Part shown: in pieces, positions 45,395-55,083 of the stretch
How positions within the stretch are numbered: position 1 is the stretch's first letter
Layout of the letters: every line of letters starts with the position of its first letter
NCBI GenBank assembly: GCA_037176845.1
Contig: JAYKXP010000074.1
Location: 216,736-280,735 of the forward strand
Direction: 5' to 3'
Source: Paramarasmius palmivorus
Taxonomy: Eukaryota > Basidiomycota > Agaricomycetes > Agaricales > Marasmiaceae
DNA length: 64,000 nt
Notes under the pieces: generated by a model
The model's input: only the letters and a program-made list of their open reading frames with translations
Database searches by the model: none
Told to the model about the DNA's origin: nothing
Translations under genes and position numbers: made by a program

Positions 45395-46049
45395 ATGGGT
45401 CGTTGCATGGAGAAACGGCGGGCATCCAACCGTGTTGCTGCAGCAAGACATCGGGCAAGGTGAGAATTCAATGTAACCAAAAAAAAACTCTTCTAACAGG
45501 ACATAGAAATTTGGAAGAAACTCGTCGCCTGGCACGAGAGCGAATGCGGAGAAAACGTGAGGTGGTCAAAGACAAGAAAATGAAGGGCCCAGAAAAGGAG
45601 AGGGAAGTGCAGAAACAGCCTGCCAGTAGTTGCATACATGGACAGGGGAATGGTGTGCAATCGGCAGAATGTCCAGGAGGCTGGCAACCTCCCAAACACC
45701 GTGAGCGGTCACAAGGGTGCGTCTGCAGTGCTTATGAGTTGAAAAGCGACTAACCTGTCTCGTTATGTTTCCTAGGCCCTCCAATGACATGGCATGCTCG
45801 GAGGATTCCCTCACCATACTCATGTCAGACATAAACAACATATCCACCGCACCACCCCACTCCCATCTACTGACAGAGTCACCGGCAGCACCTGATTGTT
45901 TACCAACTAATTCCAAACCATTCGCGCGAATAGAAATAGAGAAGCAGCTTGCCGACATCTCCCGCTCTATGAAGACAGTTTTGGCATGGATCAATCGTCA
46001 TGCTATGGTGTGCGAAGCGCATATGTATTCTGACTCGTCAGGCCGATAG
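45395..46049 (+). CDS. Basic-region protein of the element, bZIP-like start
   Basis: MGRCMEKRRASNRVAAARHR joins across a short intron (acceptor ACATAG near 45505) to NLEETRRLARERMRRKREVV, a strongly basic helix with an N..AA..R spacing reminiscent of bZIP basic regions but without an obvious leucine zipper. A polar linker follows. After an intron ending about 45777 comes the C-terminal exon with SLTILMSDINNIS and a predicted helix IEIEKQLADISRSMKTVLAW. About 180 residues. It starts about 150 nt after the previous gene. Confidence 0.55.
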
Positions 46050-46124
46050 CTAGAAGTAGCTTTGTATATTTACGGACGTCAAGTATAGATTGTTTCATAT
46101 GACATACAACATACGACAGAATAT

Positions 46125-47585
46125 CTAAATCGCAGATTCATTTACATCGGCAGAGGGTAACAATTCGAGGATCCTAGCTAGCTTGCGTTCCTGTTCATCA
46201 AGCTTCTTCTGCATTTCGCTGACACTTTGGCGAGCAGCCGCTTCCGACTCCTTGGCCTCTGCAAGCTGAGCCCGTACCTGAACATTCTCCATCTCCACCT
46301 GTGCCACATCCCGGACTGTGGCTCTCGACAGCGCAGTATGCATGTTGGAATGAAAGGCATGCAGATCGTTCATTCGTTGATCGGCATCACGAATGAGCGC
46401 ATCTGAGGCGAAATGCACAAAGCCATGATTGGAGGTGGCTATTTGACTTGATATGTACAGCCAACATCCAGTGACATTGGCTACCTCTTCACACTGAGAG
46501 AAGGCAAATACTGAGTAAGGCATGTCAGATGGTGATATATAAACGACTCACTCGTTGTAGGATACGAGCCATGCGGAGCTGGAACTGTTTTGTTCGGTTT
46601 TCACGTGTCAGATCATATGGTTCAACCTCCCGACGGCGGGGAACATCTAATAGTAACAGAACATGTCAGCAGTGGAATGGGTACAGCGTAAAATACTAAC
46701 TCCATTCAAGATTACCCCGCATAGCGCCTTTGATGCGACCATAGGGTTGATTTTTTTGACTAACCCGAATGCGAGAGGATCCTGAGCGTGAAGCTGACGG
46801 CGTGGAGGCTGCTGATGTGACAGAAGAGGAGCTGAAGCGTGCACTTTGGGAATTAAGATTGACGAAAGTGAGATTGCTCTGCCTTGGGCCTGCGGGAGAT
46901 GAACGGTCAGGGCATAGATTTGAGGGTTGGTCATCATCAGAGGCCAATTCCTCCAACGAAAGATGTTCCTCATTCGGCCTCCTTTGGGTGTAAGGGGGAG
47001 ATTGGGGCCTCGGCCTTGTCTGAGTGTAAGGGGGAGATTGGGGCCGGGTCTACGTGCAAGTCTCAGAAATCAGTGAGACGCGAGGAAAATATATGACGAA
47101 CGGGTGTAGCGAGTTCATGGCTTGCAGGCTGTTCGGAGGCTTGTAATGCTGGGTCGATGGGAATGTCTTCTACTGAGACTCTGCGATGTTGACTGGGTGT
47201 AAGCGGCAAAATATCTTGTAGGTTTTGGTTGAGCAAAAGATGTGCCTATGATTATGTAAGTAAAAAGGAACGACTAACGAACACCAAGTCTTGCCTGTGG
47301 GTGCAATGGCGGCGCTTCCAAGACGGGAGTGTCTGGCGAAGAAACCTGAGAGGCCAAGGATTGTTGGGTAACAGGCGCATTTTTGCTACTCTGGAAAACC
47401 AAAAGCTTTCAGCGACATTACTTTACGACCTGAGAAGTAGTTACCGTTTTTCGGGCTTGGGCACTATGTGCACATTCTCGCAGAAGAGGCCGGTCAGGAC
47501 AGCGATTGCAACGCCTTTCTTTAGGAGCACCGGGTGTGATGTGTTTGGCTTTGCGTGGTGTCTGTCTAGGGGAAACTGCAACCAT
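46125..47585 (-). CDS. Cys/Pro-rich coiled-coil protein of the element
   Basis: ATG at 47585. Exon 1 is MVAVSPRQTPRKAKHITPG with a CNRCPDRPLLREC zinc-type motif. Small exons then give KNAPVTQQSLASQVSSPD and LLLNQNLQDILPLTP, the latter apparently through a GC-AG intron. A Pro-rich tandem repeat (RPQSPPYTQ twice) leads to EEHLSLEELASDDDQPSN and a Ser-rich linker. The C-terminal half is NRTKQFQLRMARILQR, CEEVANVTGCWLYISSQIA and a long coiled coil (QVEMENVQVRAQLAEAKE, SEMQKKLDEQERKLARIL) to the stop at 46125. Divergent from the transposase with only 169 nt between. Function unknown. Confidence 0.6.
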
Positions 47586-47754
47586 TGGTGCGAGAGACAG
47601 GGAAATTTTGTGGTGAAAAAGCAATGAATGTGCATGTACTAATGCGAGAAATTCGCGCAAGTCGAGCTTTTATAGGTTCTATGTGTTTTCCGGAAACCAA
47701 ATAGACCAAAACGACGACACAGTGCTGTCACACCGTGGTGGGTTGTGACACCGA

Positions 47755-50700
47755 ATGTATCCATACCGGCGAGAGGCAACCCCACCAGGAACATTCCAGT
47801 ATCCTCGACATACAAGCTCGTCTAATACAGAAGCGATTCTGTATCCAGGCCAACTCAATCCAGGCAACAACGACTGGTTGAGAACTCCTAGTCCCCAGAA
47901 ACTTCCCCGCACACGGAAACGGAAGCGGAAACGTGATACCGCGGCGTCGCAACGCAAGGAAACGTATGGATCGGAGAGCGGCAGAAAGACAAATCAGCAC
48001 GGAGAGACGGGTGGAGAGACAATCGAGGTCTGGCAGAATGATTACGGGGGGGATGCCTTGCACAGTCACGTTGACCTTGGCTTGGATACTACAGGCGAGT
48101 TTGCCATGGAGGACGAGGATGGCTATCTCTACAACGCAGAGCTAGATATGCACGTGGCACAGATGGCAGACAACGAGAGCAGCTTTGAAACCTATGTCGA
48201 GATGGTCACCTCTGGCTGCGCAAAGTTCATCCAAATTACAAAGATAGTGTATGTCGTACAAGGATGGAAAAGGCAGGAACATGAACTCTCGGTGAGTGCG
48301 ACTCTATACTGGGAATATGATGCTGAATGTCGAATACAGGAGGAATTTTATCATCTTGAAGCACGGAATGTCGGCGATCACCTGCGTTTGGTTTGCTTGT
48401 GTCCAGACGCAAAAAAGGACCGTTTATGTGTACACCAGCTCTTCTATCTGGAGTTCAGGGACGATATGTTCCATGAGAATGAGCAACTATGGTCTTCTGG
48501 TGAGTAGTTGTGACTATTGGTAACACGGAAGGTCTTACCCAAACGAATAATCAGACAAGAAAGTCATCATGTTCTGGAGGCAGCTTACAGGAGTGGACCA
48601 ACAATGTTGGCTTACGAGGTTCTCTGTGGCGAGCCACACAGGTGGCTTGAATGGGAGAGCAATAGTTTCATACGAGGGGGCTGACATTGGAGGAGGAACA
48701 TGGCGATGTTCCAAGGATAGGGGAAGCTGTGAACACACAAGCGCAGCTCGACATGTGTTACGAGAGACACTGAACATAGTAGATGAAGAGGAGCAGGCGG
48801 AATCACAGGGTGATGGAGATATTGGTGAGTGCCTGCTATCGGCAGAAACGTGCAGAGGCTGATATCTTCACAGTTGAAGATCTGAGCGGTGGACGAGATC
48901 GCGAGACAGCGATATCGTTCTTACCCATAATGCCTCCTCAATGGGCATCATTACCGACAGACCCAATGCTCTACAAGAGAGCTGATCCTACGGCAGCAAT
49001 TCCCGAAACGATCATGATGATTGCTGGGAGTGCGAGAGCTTGTTGTACTGGCCGTCCGGAATTCGACCCCACGGCCCCGAGGATGATCCGTCGATGTAAA
49101 ATTTACACGTATACCGCTTGTATAGAACGTTCCATTGAAGTTCAGCGGTGTCCCAACTGCCCACCACGTCGCCATTGCTTCATCGGTCCTGACCCGCGTG
49201 ACCTAGGCATCTTCAACTACAACAATTCGGTGTTGTTTTCACACGAACTGTTGGACGAATACACGAATCGCTCAGGGACCAGCGAGACGCCATTTGCTGC
49301 ATTTGTCCAATGCTGTGCCAGAGTCTATCAGGGACGCAATGCGAAATTTGTGGGCGAGGATCTCCTGAGGGAGGCATGGTTTGCGTATGCTACGCTCATG
49401 CATTTGACAGCAGACATGATGTGCCCAAAGTGTGGGCAGGAACCAGAGAATGTTATATTCGACGGGGTAACGTTGTCGTTTCATAAGAAACACGTCACCG
49501 ACACTTTGCAGCCTCCGACCTACATCGACAATTCAGCACCAGTGCGTCATCGTACCTATCCCAAGACCCCTCAGTGGCTTCCAGCATCTCGAAACGAGAC
49601 TCCCATACGAGAGAGGTTCAGAGTATGGTTGAAGGCCCAACGTCCTACGAAGGTCTCCGAGAACATTACAGCGGGATCACTGGGACAGGATCAGGTGGAG
49701 ACGAGGGAGAGTTTGGAAGGATTGGCTGGCGAGCTGGAGAAAATATCTTCAGAGGTTGCGTGTCTCACTAGGAGAATCTTCGGGGGTGGCAATGTCGAGG
49801 GACATGCGATGCTCAGAGGATTACGGAGAAGATATATCACCCTTCTGGAGCAGGTATGTAATTGGGATGAAGGAAATGTTGGTGACATTGACACGCATCA
49901 CAGCTGGCAGGTGAGGAATCGGCTATGCAGATGGTGAATGAATCGGCATTAGAACGTTTGAAAGGCTTTGTTCAGTCCCCAACAGAGGCAAATGGCTCTG
50001 CTCTGGTTGATATACCCGCGTTGCTATTGGTATTGGAAGGAGAAATGAGGATGATGGGATCGTACACGCCAGAGCTTCTAGGCGTGTGTCGATGGATGGC
50101 GAAGAGAGCCGAGGAGGTATTCAATGCACTGACGGCAGGCACTCTACCGCCATTGCCAACCTTACAGCACATAGAGGACGGTGATAATTGGCGACGTGTG
50201 AGTTATTATCCAGATGCACGAATGAAGCTAACGATGAGACCTAGACGGGAACGTGCTATGGTCTACCCAAAATACGGCATAGGCCATCCTACATTGGCCT
50301 TGTTGGAGATGGCCAACCAGACCGCGAGACCGGGTCTAGAGGCAAATGTGCGAAGTATTACTCCGCCTACAGCGAAAAGCGCCTCACGGGAGGGCTTATG
50401 TGCGCATGGTGCACTCATAGCATATGCTACGGGTTCCATTGCATACCGAGAGGCGAAGGCCGTAACGATGTGTTTTCTGCTTTGATCACGCGTTGGCCAA
50501 AAGCTCCGAGACGAGTGATCTACGATTTCGCATGTGCTCTTGGACCTTATTGCATGACTAGGGAACCAGAGTTCTTTGGTAAAACTCAATTCCTGGTAGA
50601 CGGCTTCCATGCAAAGGGCCATACGAAGTGCTCCTCTGCGTCTCTATTGTCGACGTATACGGAGACAGATGCGAAGCTTTCTAAGCTGAACTCCAGTGCA

Positions 50701-50835
50701 GCAGAATGCGGTAACGGGGGGATGGGGAGAATACGGAAGTCGATAAGCTACATGAGACAGAACAGGGCAATTCTGTTAGCAAAAGTGTTCCTTTCGATAT
50801 GGAATCACCTGCGCATTTTATCGATGTCAGTATAA
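47755..50835 (+). CDS. KDZ-superfamily transposase with SWIM-like and CxC5/CxC6-like Cys clusters
   Basis: Predicted DDE-type transposase of the Kyakuja-Dileera-Zisupton group. Exons 47755..48499 (probably with a 48-nt intron at 48292..48339), 48555..48824, 48874..49853, 49904..50197 and 50245..50835 give about 943-959 residues. The basic N-terminus contains RTRKRKRKRD. A SWIM-like finger reads WRCSKDRGSCEHTSAARH. Cys clusters include RCPNCPPRRHCF, MMCPKCGQEPE and LMCAWCTHSICYGFHC. The C-terminal catalytic-region text is RRVIYDFACALGPYCM, FLVDGFHAKGHTKCSSA, LNSSAAECGN and SISYMRQNRAILLAKVF, which is very typical of this group. No stops or frameshifts remain after splicing, so it may be active. 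Confidence 0.82.
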
Positions 50836-50869
50836 TGCAATAGCACATTGTATATAGGACTCACAATTC

Positions 50870-51180
50870 ATGACGTATTCAGCGGAAGAAGGTACGACAA
50901 TTCTGCGTGCAAGCATATCCTGAGAGACAGTACAAGGTACCGACTGTGTCTTCCTGGGGGATGGTGGCACCTCTGCACAAAGAACAGTCGTTCTGAACAC
51001 GCGGACCTACAGAGACGGTACGACGGTACCATCCGTAACAGTTTTGCCTCCACACGGAATGGTGGTACCTCAACACTAGTTCTGAATGGGGTAGTGCGAG
51101 CAGACTGCCACCGAAGGTATGACGGTTCCGCGCGTGGAAGCCTCGTCACCTAGTGGAATAGCGGTACCCTGCGAGGAGGA
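50870..51180. repeat. Second, diverged tandem repeat next to the transposase
   Basis: GGTACGAC/GGTACCG-like starts recur at about 50889, 50937, 51016 and 51116 (spacing roughly 80-100 bp), with shared gtggtacctc and agttctgaa motifs. It is distinct from, but adjoins, the reversed 108-bp array. Confidence 0.55.
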
Positions 51181-52040
51181 ACACCAGTTTTGCACGTGAG
51201 GTCATGACGCCTTCTGAGAGGGTACACTCGTACGATCTGGGCAAGCCGTGTTTCCTGGTGGTATTGTCGTACCACCTGAGAAGGGGCAGATGTTCCTCGT
51301 GATATCACCTCCTTCTCGACCGTGCCTACGTTCTTTGACGAGACAGTCTGCAAATTCTGAATGAGCATGTTGTTTTTTGGTATGGAATGCTAGCACCTCG
51401 CACCTGAGAATCCTCATACTACCTCCTTATTCACCAAACTAACGTTCCATCCCAGGCGGTCTGCAAATTCTGAATGAGCACGTTGTTTTTGGGTATGGAA
51501 TTCTCGCACCTTTCTCTCCAGAACCCTCGTACCACCTCCTTGTCCACCAAACCAGCGTTCCTTCCCGAGACGGTCTGCAGATTCCGGGTGAGCATGCTGG
51601 ATTTGCGAGACGGAACTCTCGCACCTTGTGGTTCAGAATCCTCGTACCACCCCATCATACACCAAACCAGCGTTCCTTCCCAGGCAGTCTGCAGATTCCA
51701 GATGAGCATTTTGTATTTGGGAGACGGAATCCTCGCACCTCGCAGCCTTAGAATCCTCACACCAAATAAGTATTCCTTCCCGAGACGGTCTGCAGATTCT
51801 GACTGAGTATGTAGAATTTGGGAGACAGAATTCTCGCACCTTGTAATTCAGAATCCTTGTACCACCCCATCATCCACCGAACCAGCGTTCCCTGATGACA
51901 TGGTCTGCAGATTCCGAATTCCGAATTCCGAATGAGGTTGGTGTTTTGGGAGATGGTATTGTCGCACCTCGCACCCCGGAATCCCCGTACCACCTTCTCC
52001 TTCACCAAACATACGTTCCTTTTACGGGACAGCGCGACCT
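51181..52040 (-). repeat. Right subterminal array of about 108-bp repeats (inverted)
   Basis: At least six units of the left-array repeat in reverse orientation, recognised by gGAATTCTCGCACCT (near 51375, 51492, 51606, 51722, 51822, 51951) with CGTTCCTTCCCGAGACGGTCTGCAgATTC between them. The outermost unit also shares the rarer text aaaaggaac and gtgaaggagaaggtggtac with the outermost left unit. Confidence 0.85.
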
Positions 52041-52349
52041 GCAGAGATCTGGTTGGGGTTGAAAACCGCGAAAGAATATGTTGGGGAATTGACATACCAC
52101 AGTGCGCAATGAATGGCTCCCCACTAGGTCCCAAACATTGCATTTGCTCATCAGAATTCCGCTCTCCGTTGTATGCGTATGAGACGGTGCTTCTGCTTGA
52201 TGGTGTGGCAAGAGGGTATTCAGGTAGGTGGAATCCCTGGACCAGTTTTCGTTCAACAAAGGAATGGAGGTTCCCGCGCTGTCTTTGTCAAAATTCACGT
52301 GCTCAATGTGATGTATATGATAGGAGTCTGTCTAAAAATGGTAATTGCC

Positions 52350-52439
52350 TCGGCGCGCGGGTTTACTATACACATGCGCCCGGGATTTCTACTACTCTGC
52401 GCGTGGGTATTAAAAGCGTTTATGCTCAACGGCTGCCCC
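52350..52439 (-). repeat. Terminal inverted repeat, right
   Basis: The reverse complement aligns with 35452-35541 (core CCCACgCGC, TAGTA, CGCATGTgtATAgTAAACCC, CGCGCC). The element appears to end at 52439, next to the direct repeat. Confidence 0.75.
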
Positions 52440-52449
52440 AACGTTTTCG
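52440..52449. repeat. Target-site duplication, right
   Basis: AACGTTTTCG, identical to 35442-35451. The downstream text (aaggacgaatacc) aligns with aggaccgaacagg upstream of family member 1, as expected if it is the continuation of the host sequence. Confidence 0.7.
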
Positions 52450-53991
52450 AAGGACGAATACCAAGAAGCTACGACACCGTTGTTCTAAGCCTCAAGAAAC
52501 ACCGTCAAGAAACGAGCTGATACGTGTAAGTTCTTGTGATAGCTTTGAGCTGGATGTCCAACTATCGGGAGCTGTGAATGATAGGAGTGGTAGAATTGTA
52601 TCGCAATTGCACTTAGTATTGATATATTGATATCGCGAGCCTTGTATACTCGGAACATTACAAGCGGTGGAAGAATAGTGCCGGAAGCCCAAAGTTATTG
52701 CACCGACTTTTGTGTTGAAACTTGTTTTACAGGGTATTAATACAATCGGATCGTCGGATTGTGAACTGTCCACAAACTTGGTACATGACATTCAGAACGG
52801 TTGTAGTAAAGAACAACGCACCAAAAGCAACTCAAAATCCTCTCCAGGCTGCCAGTGGCTTTTCAGCCTTATAATCAACTATCCCGTAATTGTACGGTCT
52901 ACATAGGAACCCAAGAACCCGTGCAAGCTTCGGTGCGAATGTTTCTCGCTAAATCTCAATTCGGGTGTCAGTGGGCTTTCTCAAGGTTGAAAGAGTACAT
53001 ACTTGAAGCTCTTTCACAAGGAAAGCTAGAGCACATTATCCTGGGTTGGCTTTCCCTGGCCCTGTAGGGGATGGAAACGGGGGTGGTAGTGGTCATGGAC
53101 CAGGATGTTGCAAGCCGGCAATCTACGGCACTTCAAATAATAGACGCGTCTGTCGGGTCTGCACAGGTCTGCACTCTAACCTCCATCCTCCTCAACTTGG
53201 ATCTCCCGCAGACTCGCCTCGAGGCGCTGCATTTATGCTTTCTTTTGTCTTCAACGAATCGGTATCTACATTCTGAGTGAGAACATCGAAACTTGGGGGA
53301 GACGGCGTCGGTTGGATTTTTTTTTGGGTTCCGGAAGCGGGACGCTCTATTACGAAGGGTCATTTATGCTCGGCAACATAGGCACTAGAGCCTGAGCTCA
53401 GTGGGTTGGACAGTACGTGACACATTTCTTCAAAGCGGTCATCGTGTATTAATAGGTCTCTAGCTCGACGTTAAGCGTTAAGCCTAAACGCTATGGCTAC
53501 TGTTACTCGCCCACGAATGTCTCCAGCAGTCGTCATGAACCCGCCCAGTACGCGTTGGAAGCAACACTGTTGACTCTGAGATGGGTTCCTGGGACTTGGA
53601 CAGTTGTGGGCGTGATACTGTCCACATACGGCCAATGCTCTAGAAATTCGTGGTATTACAACTATGAAGGTACGAGCTAGTGCCGCCGTTTGCTTTTTTG
53701 TAAATAGCTGAGGTCATCTTCAAGTATCGGATACCCTTATTACCAAAGTAGGCTCCAGTGGACGCGCGAGAGTGATTAACTTTATAACGGTAGCTTCATG
53801 GCAAGATCCGTATGGCATTTGTGGGTTGAATGAGAATGTCTCTATAGGTACGTTGACCTGCCTTCCTCATAGAGTCCTTGATACGATATATCTTCAGAAA
53901 GTCAGAATAATAGTCGTACATTATATCCAACGTGTCCCAGTACACAAATCATCATGCTACATAATCCATTCCGCCCAAATCGGGTATCCAT
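52450..53991. other. Host sequence beyond the element; no clear gene
   Basis: 52540-52605 (gctttgagctggatgtcc) matches the upstream block at 33697-33765, so this is the displaced upstream region of family member 2. Plus-strand ORFs at 52855-53276 (for example FGCQWAFSRLKEYILEAL) have no recognised family. The remainder up to 53991 shows nothing clear. Confidence 0.5.
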
Positions 53992-54490
53992 CTACTGCGC
54001 CTTATTCACCAACTCGTTCACAATCTCGACCGCCCTCTGGAACTTCTTCTTATCTTCTTCGGTTGGCTGCACCTGGCTATGTCCACCCGTACAACCCTGT
54101 GGACCTCCATTGATCCAAGTCAAATCCTCACTTCCCCATGCAATACTGGTATTCAAGCCGTAGATATCCTCGCTTCCAGGTGGATTCTCTGTCGGGATCG
54201 ATTTCAAGATTCCATGAAGCTCCTCAACGAGATGAGCATGGTCGTCGTGCTTCAACGATTTGGGTACAGCATCTTGAAGAGACGGCGTGCCTTCAGGACG
54301 AACAGCAGCGGTAATGTTAAGACTATCGTGGTCTTTGGGACGTGTAACGGTGTAGATATGGTCTGGGGTAGGTGGTGCGAAGCCACCGACGATTCCTGCG
54401 GATTGCGATGAATCGTTAGCCGTGCTATCACCTGTGCAGACGATGAAATTCACCTTTCTGAAGTCTGAGAGAGTATTCGCTAGGAGGCAT
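53992..54490 (-). CDS. Unrecognised small-gene-family member 3
   Basis: Exon A (54490..54454) is MPPSEYSLRLQKG, nearly the same as in member 1. Exon B (54395..53992) begins IVGGFAPPTPDHIYTVTRPK and has DHDSLNITAAVRPEG, LKHDDHAHLVEELHGIL, PPGSEDIYGLNTSIAW, DLTWINGGPQGC and FQRAVEIVNELVNKAQ. About 146 residues, the simplest and probably most ancestral form. No signal peptide or known domain. It probably folds as strands around a helical pair, but this is inference. Confidence 0.68.
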
Positions 54491-54713
54491 TGTTGGTTAT
54501 GATTCTGTGCTGCGGGTAATGGGAGGAAGAAAGATATGGAGCGAGTCAAGCGAGCAGAGGATAATCGATTGTGGTTAGGGCTGTGACGCAGGTGGCACTG
54601 CCGGTCCGTGCTATCGGTCGGGGTTAGGGTTTTTCCAATACGTCATGCTCTGCGCAGCGCCGAGAGTTCCAAATTCCCCTCGGCCTATAGAATTTTCGCG
54701 TCAACAGTTCCCG

Positions 54714-54720
54714 TATAAAA
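54714..54720 (+). promoter_or_regulatory. TATA box of the small Cys-rich protein gene
   Basis: TATAAAA lies about 75 nt before the ATG at 54792, followed by a CT-rich stretch (ccttctctcacttacacccgc), a typical fungal transcription-start context. Confidence 0.6.
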
Positions 54721-54791
54721 GGGTTAGGCTCCACATTTTCCTTCTCTCACTTACACCCGCACAAACGACCACGAACACAGAAACGATAATA

Positions 54792-55083
54792 ATGTCCAGC
54801 GCAAAATCCTCATATTCTATGCCCACTCTCCCGCCTTCTGCTCATACGACTTCTAAACATCAGGAATCGATTGTTGCCGACCAGCCTGTACCAGCTTCTG
54901 GAATGGTCGTACGACCTGATGCACCTGCACGAGGCGAACAAACGACAGAGGGTCCTATGAGACTGAGAGGAGGATGTATACCTTGTCCCGTACGTTACTC
55001 TCTGGTCTTGCATGTTTCAGTGCTAATTCGTTTCGCAGAATGGTGGATGCTGCTACATCATCCCTATACCATGCTGCTTCTAA
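54792..55083 (+). CDS. Small protein with Cys-rich C-terminal tail
   Basis: Two exons (54792..54989 and 55039..55083) give 80 residues. The N-terminal two thirds are polar and Ser/Pro/Thr-rich (MSSAKSSYSMPTLPPSAHTT). The C-terminus switches to LRGGCIPCPNGGCCYIIP ending IPCCF. The intron falls inside the Cys motif, and only splicing produces it. Hydrophobic residues interleaved with six Cys resemble membrane-associating, possibly palmitoylated, Cys-rich modules; this is inference. There is no signal peptide. Confidence 0.7.

Larger units (their letters stand above)
35452..52439. mobile_element. About 17-kb KDZ-superfamily DNA transposon with cargo genes
   Basis: Bounded by imperfect terminal inverted repeats of about 90 bp and a 10-bp direct repeat. 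Subterminal arrays of a roughly 108-bp unit lie in inverted orientation near both ends. Inside are an apparently intact KDZ-type transposase (47755-50835) and seven other spliced genes on both strands: two F-box-like, one with an Ala/Pro repeat, a small Cys-motif gene, two basic coiled-coil genes and one Cys/Pro-rich coiled-coil gene. All frames look open, suggesting a young or recently active copy. Whether every gene belongs to the element, rather than being a later insertion or captured host gene, is inference. Confidence 0.75.

Noticed and set aside
51431..51839. Minus-strand ORFs matching those at 35.7-36.5 kb
   Set aside because: Same repeat in inverted orientation, not a second gene of a family.
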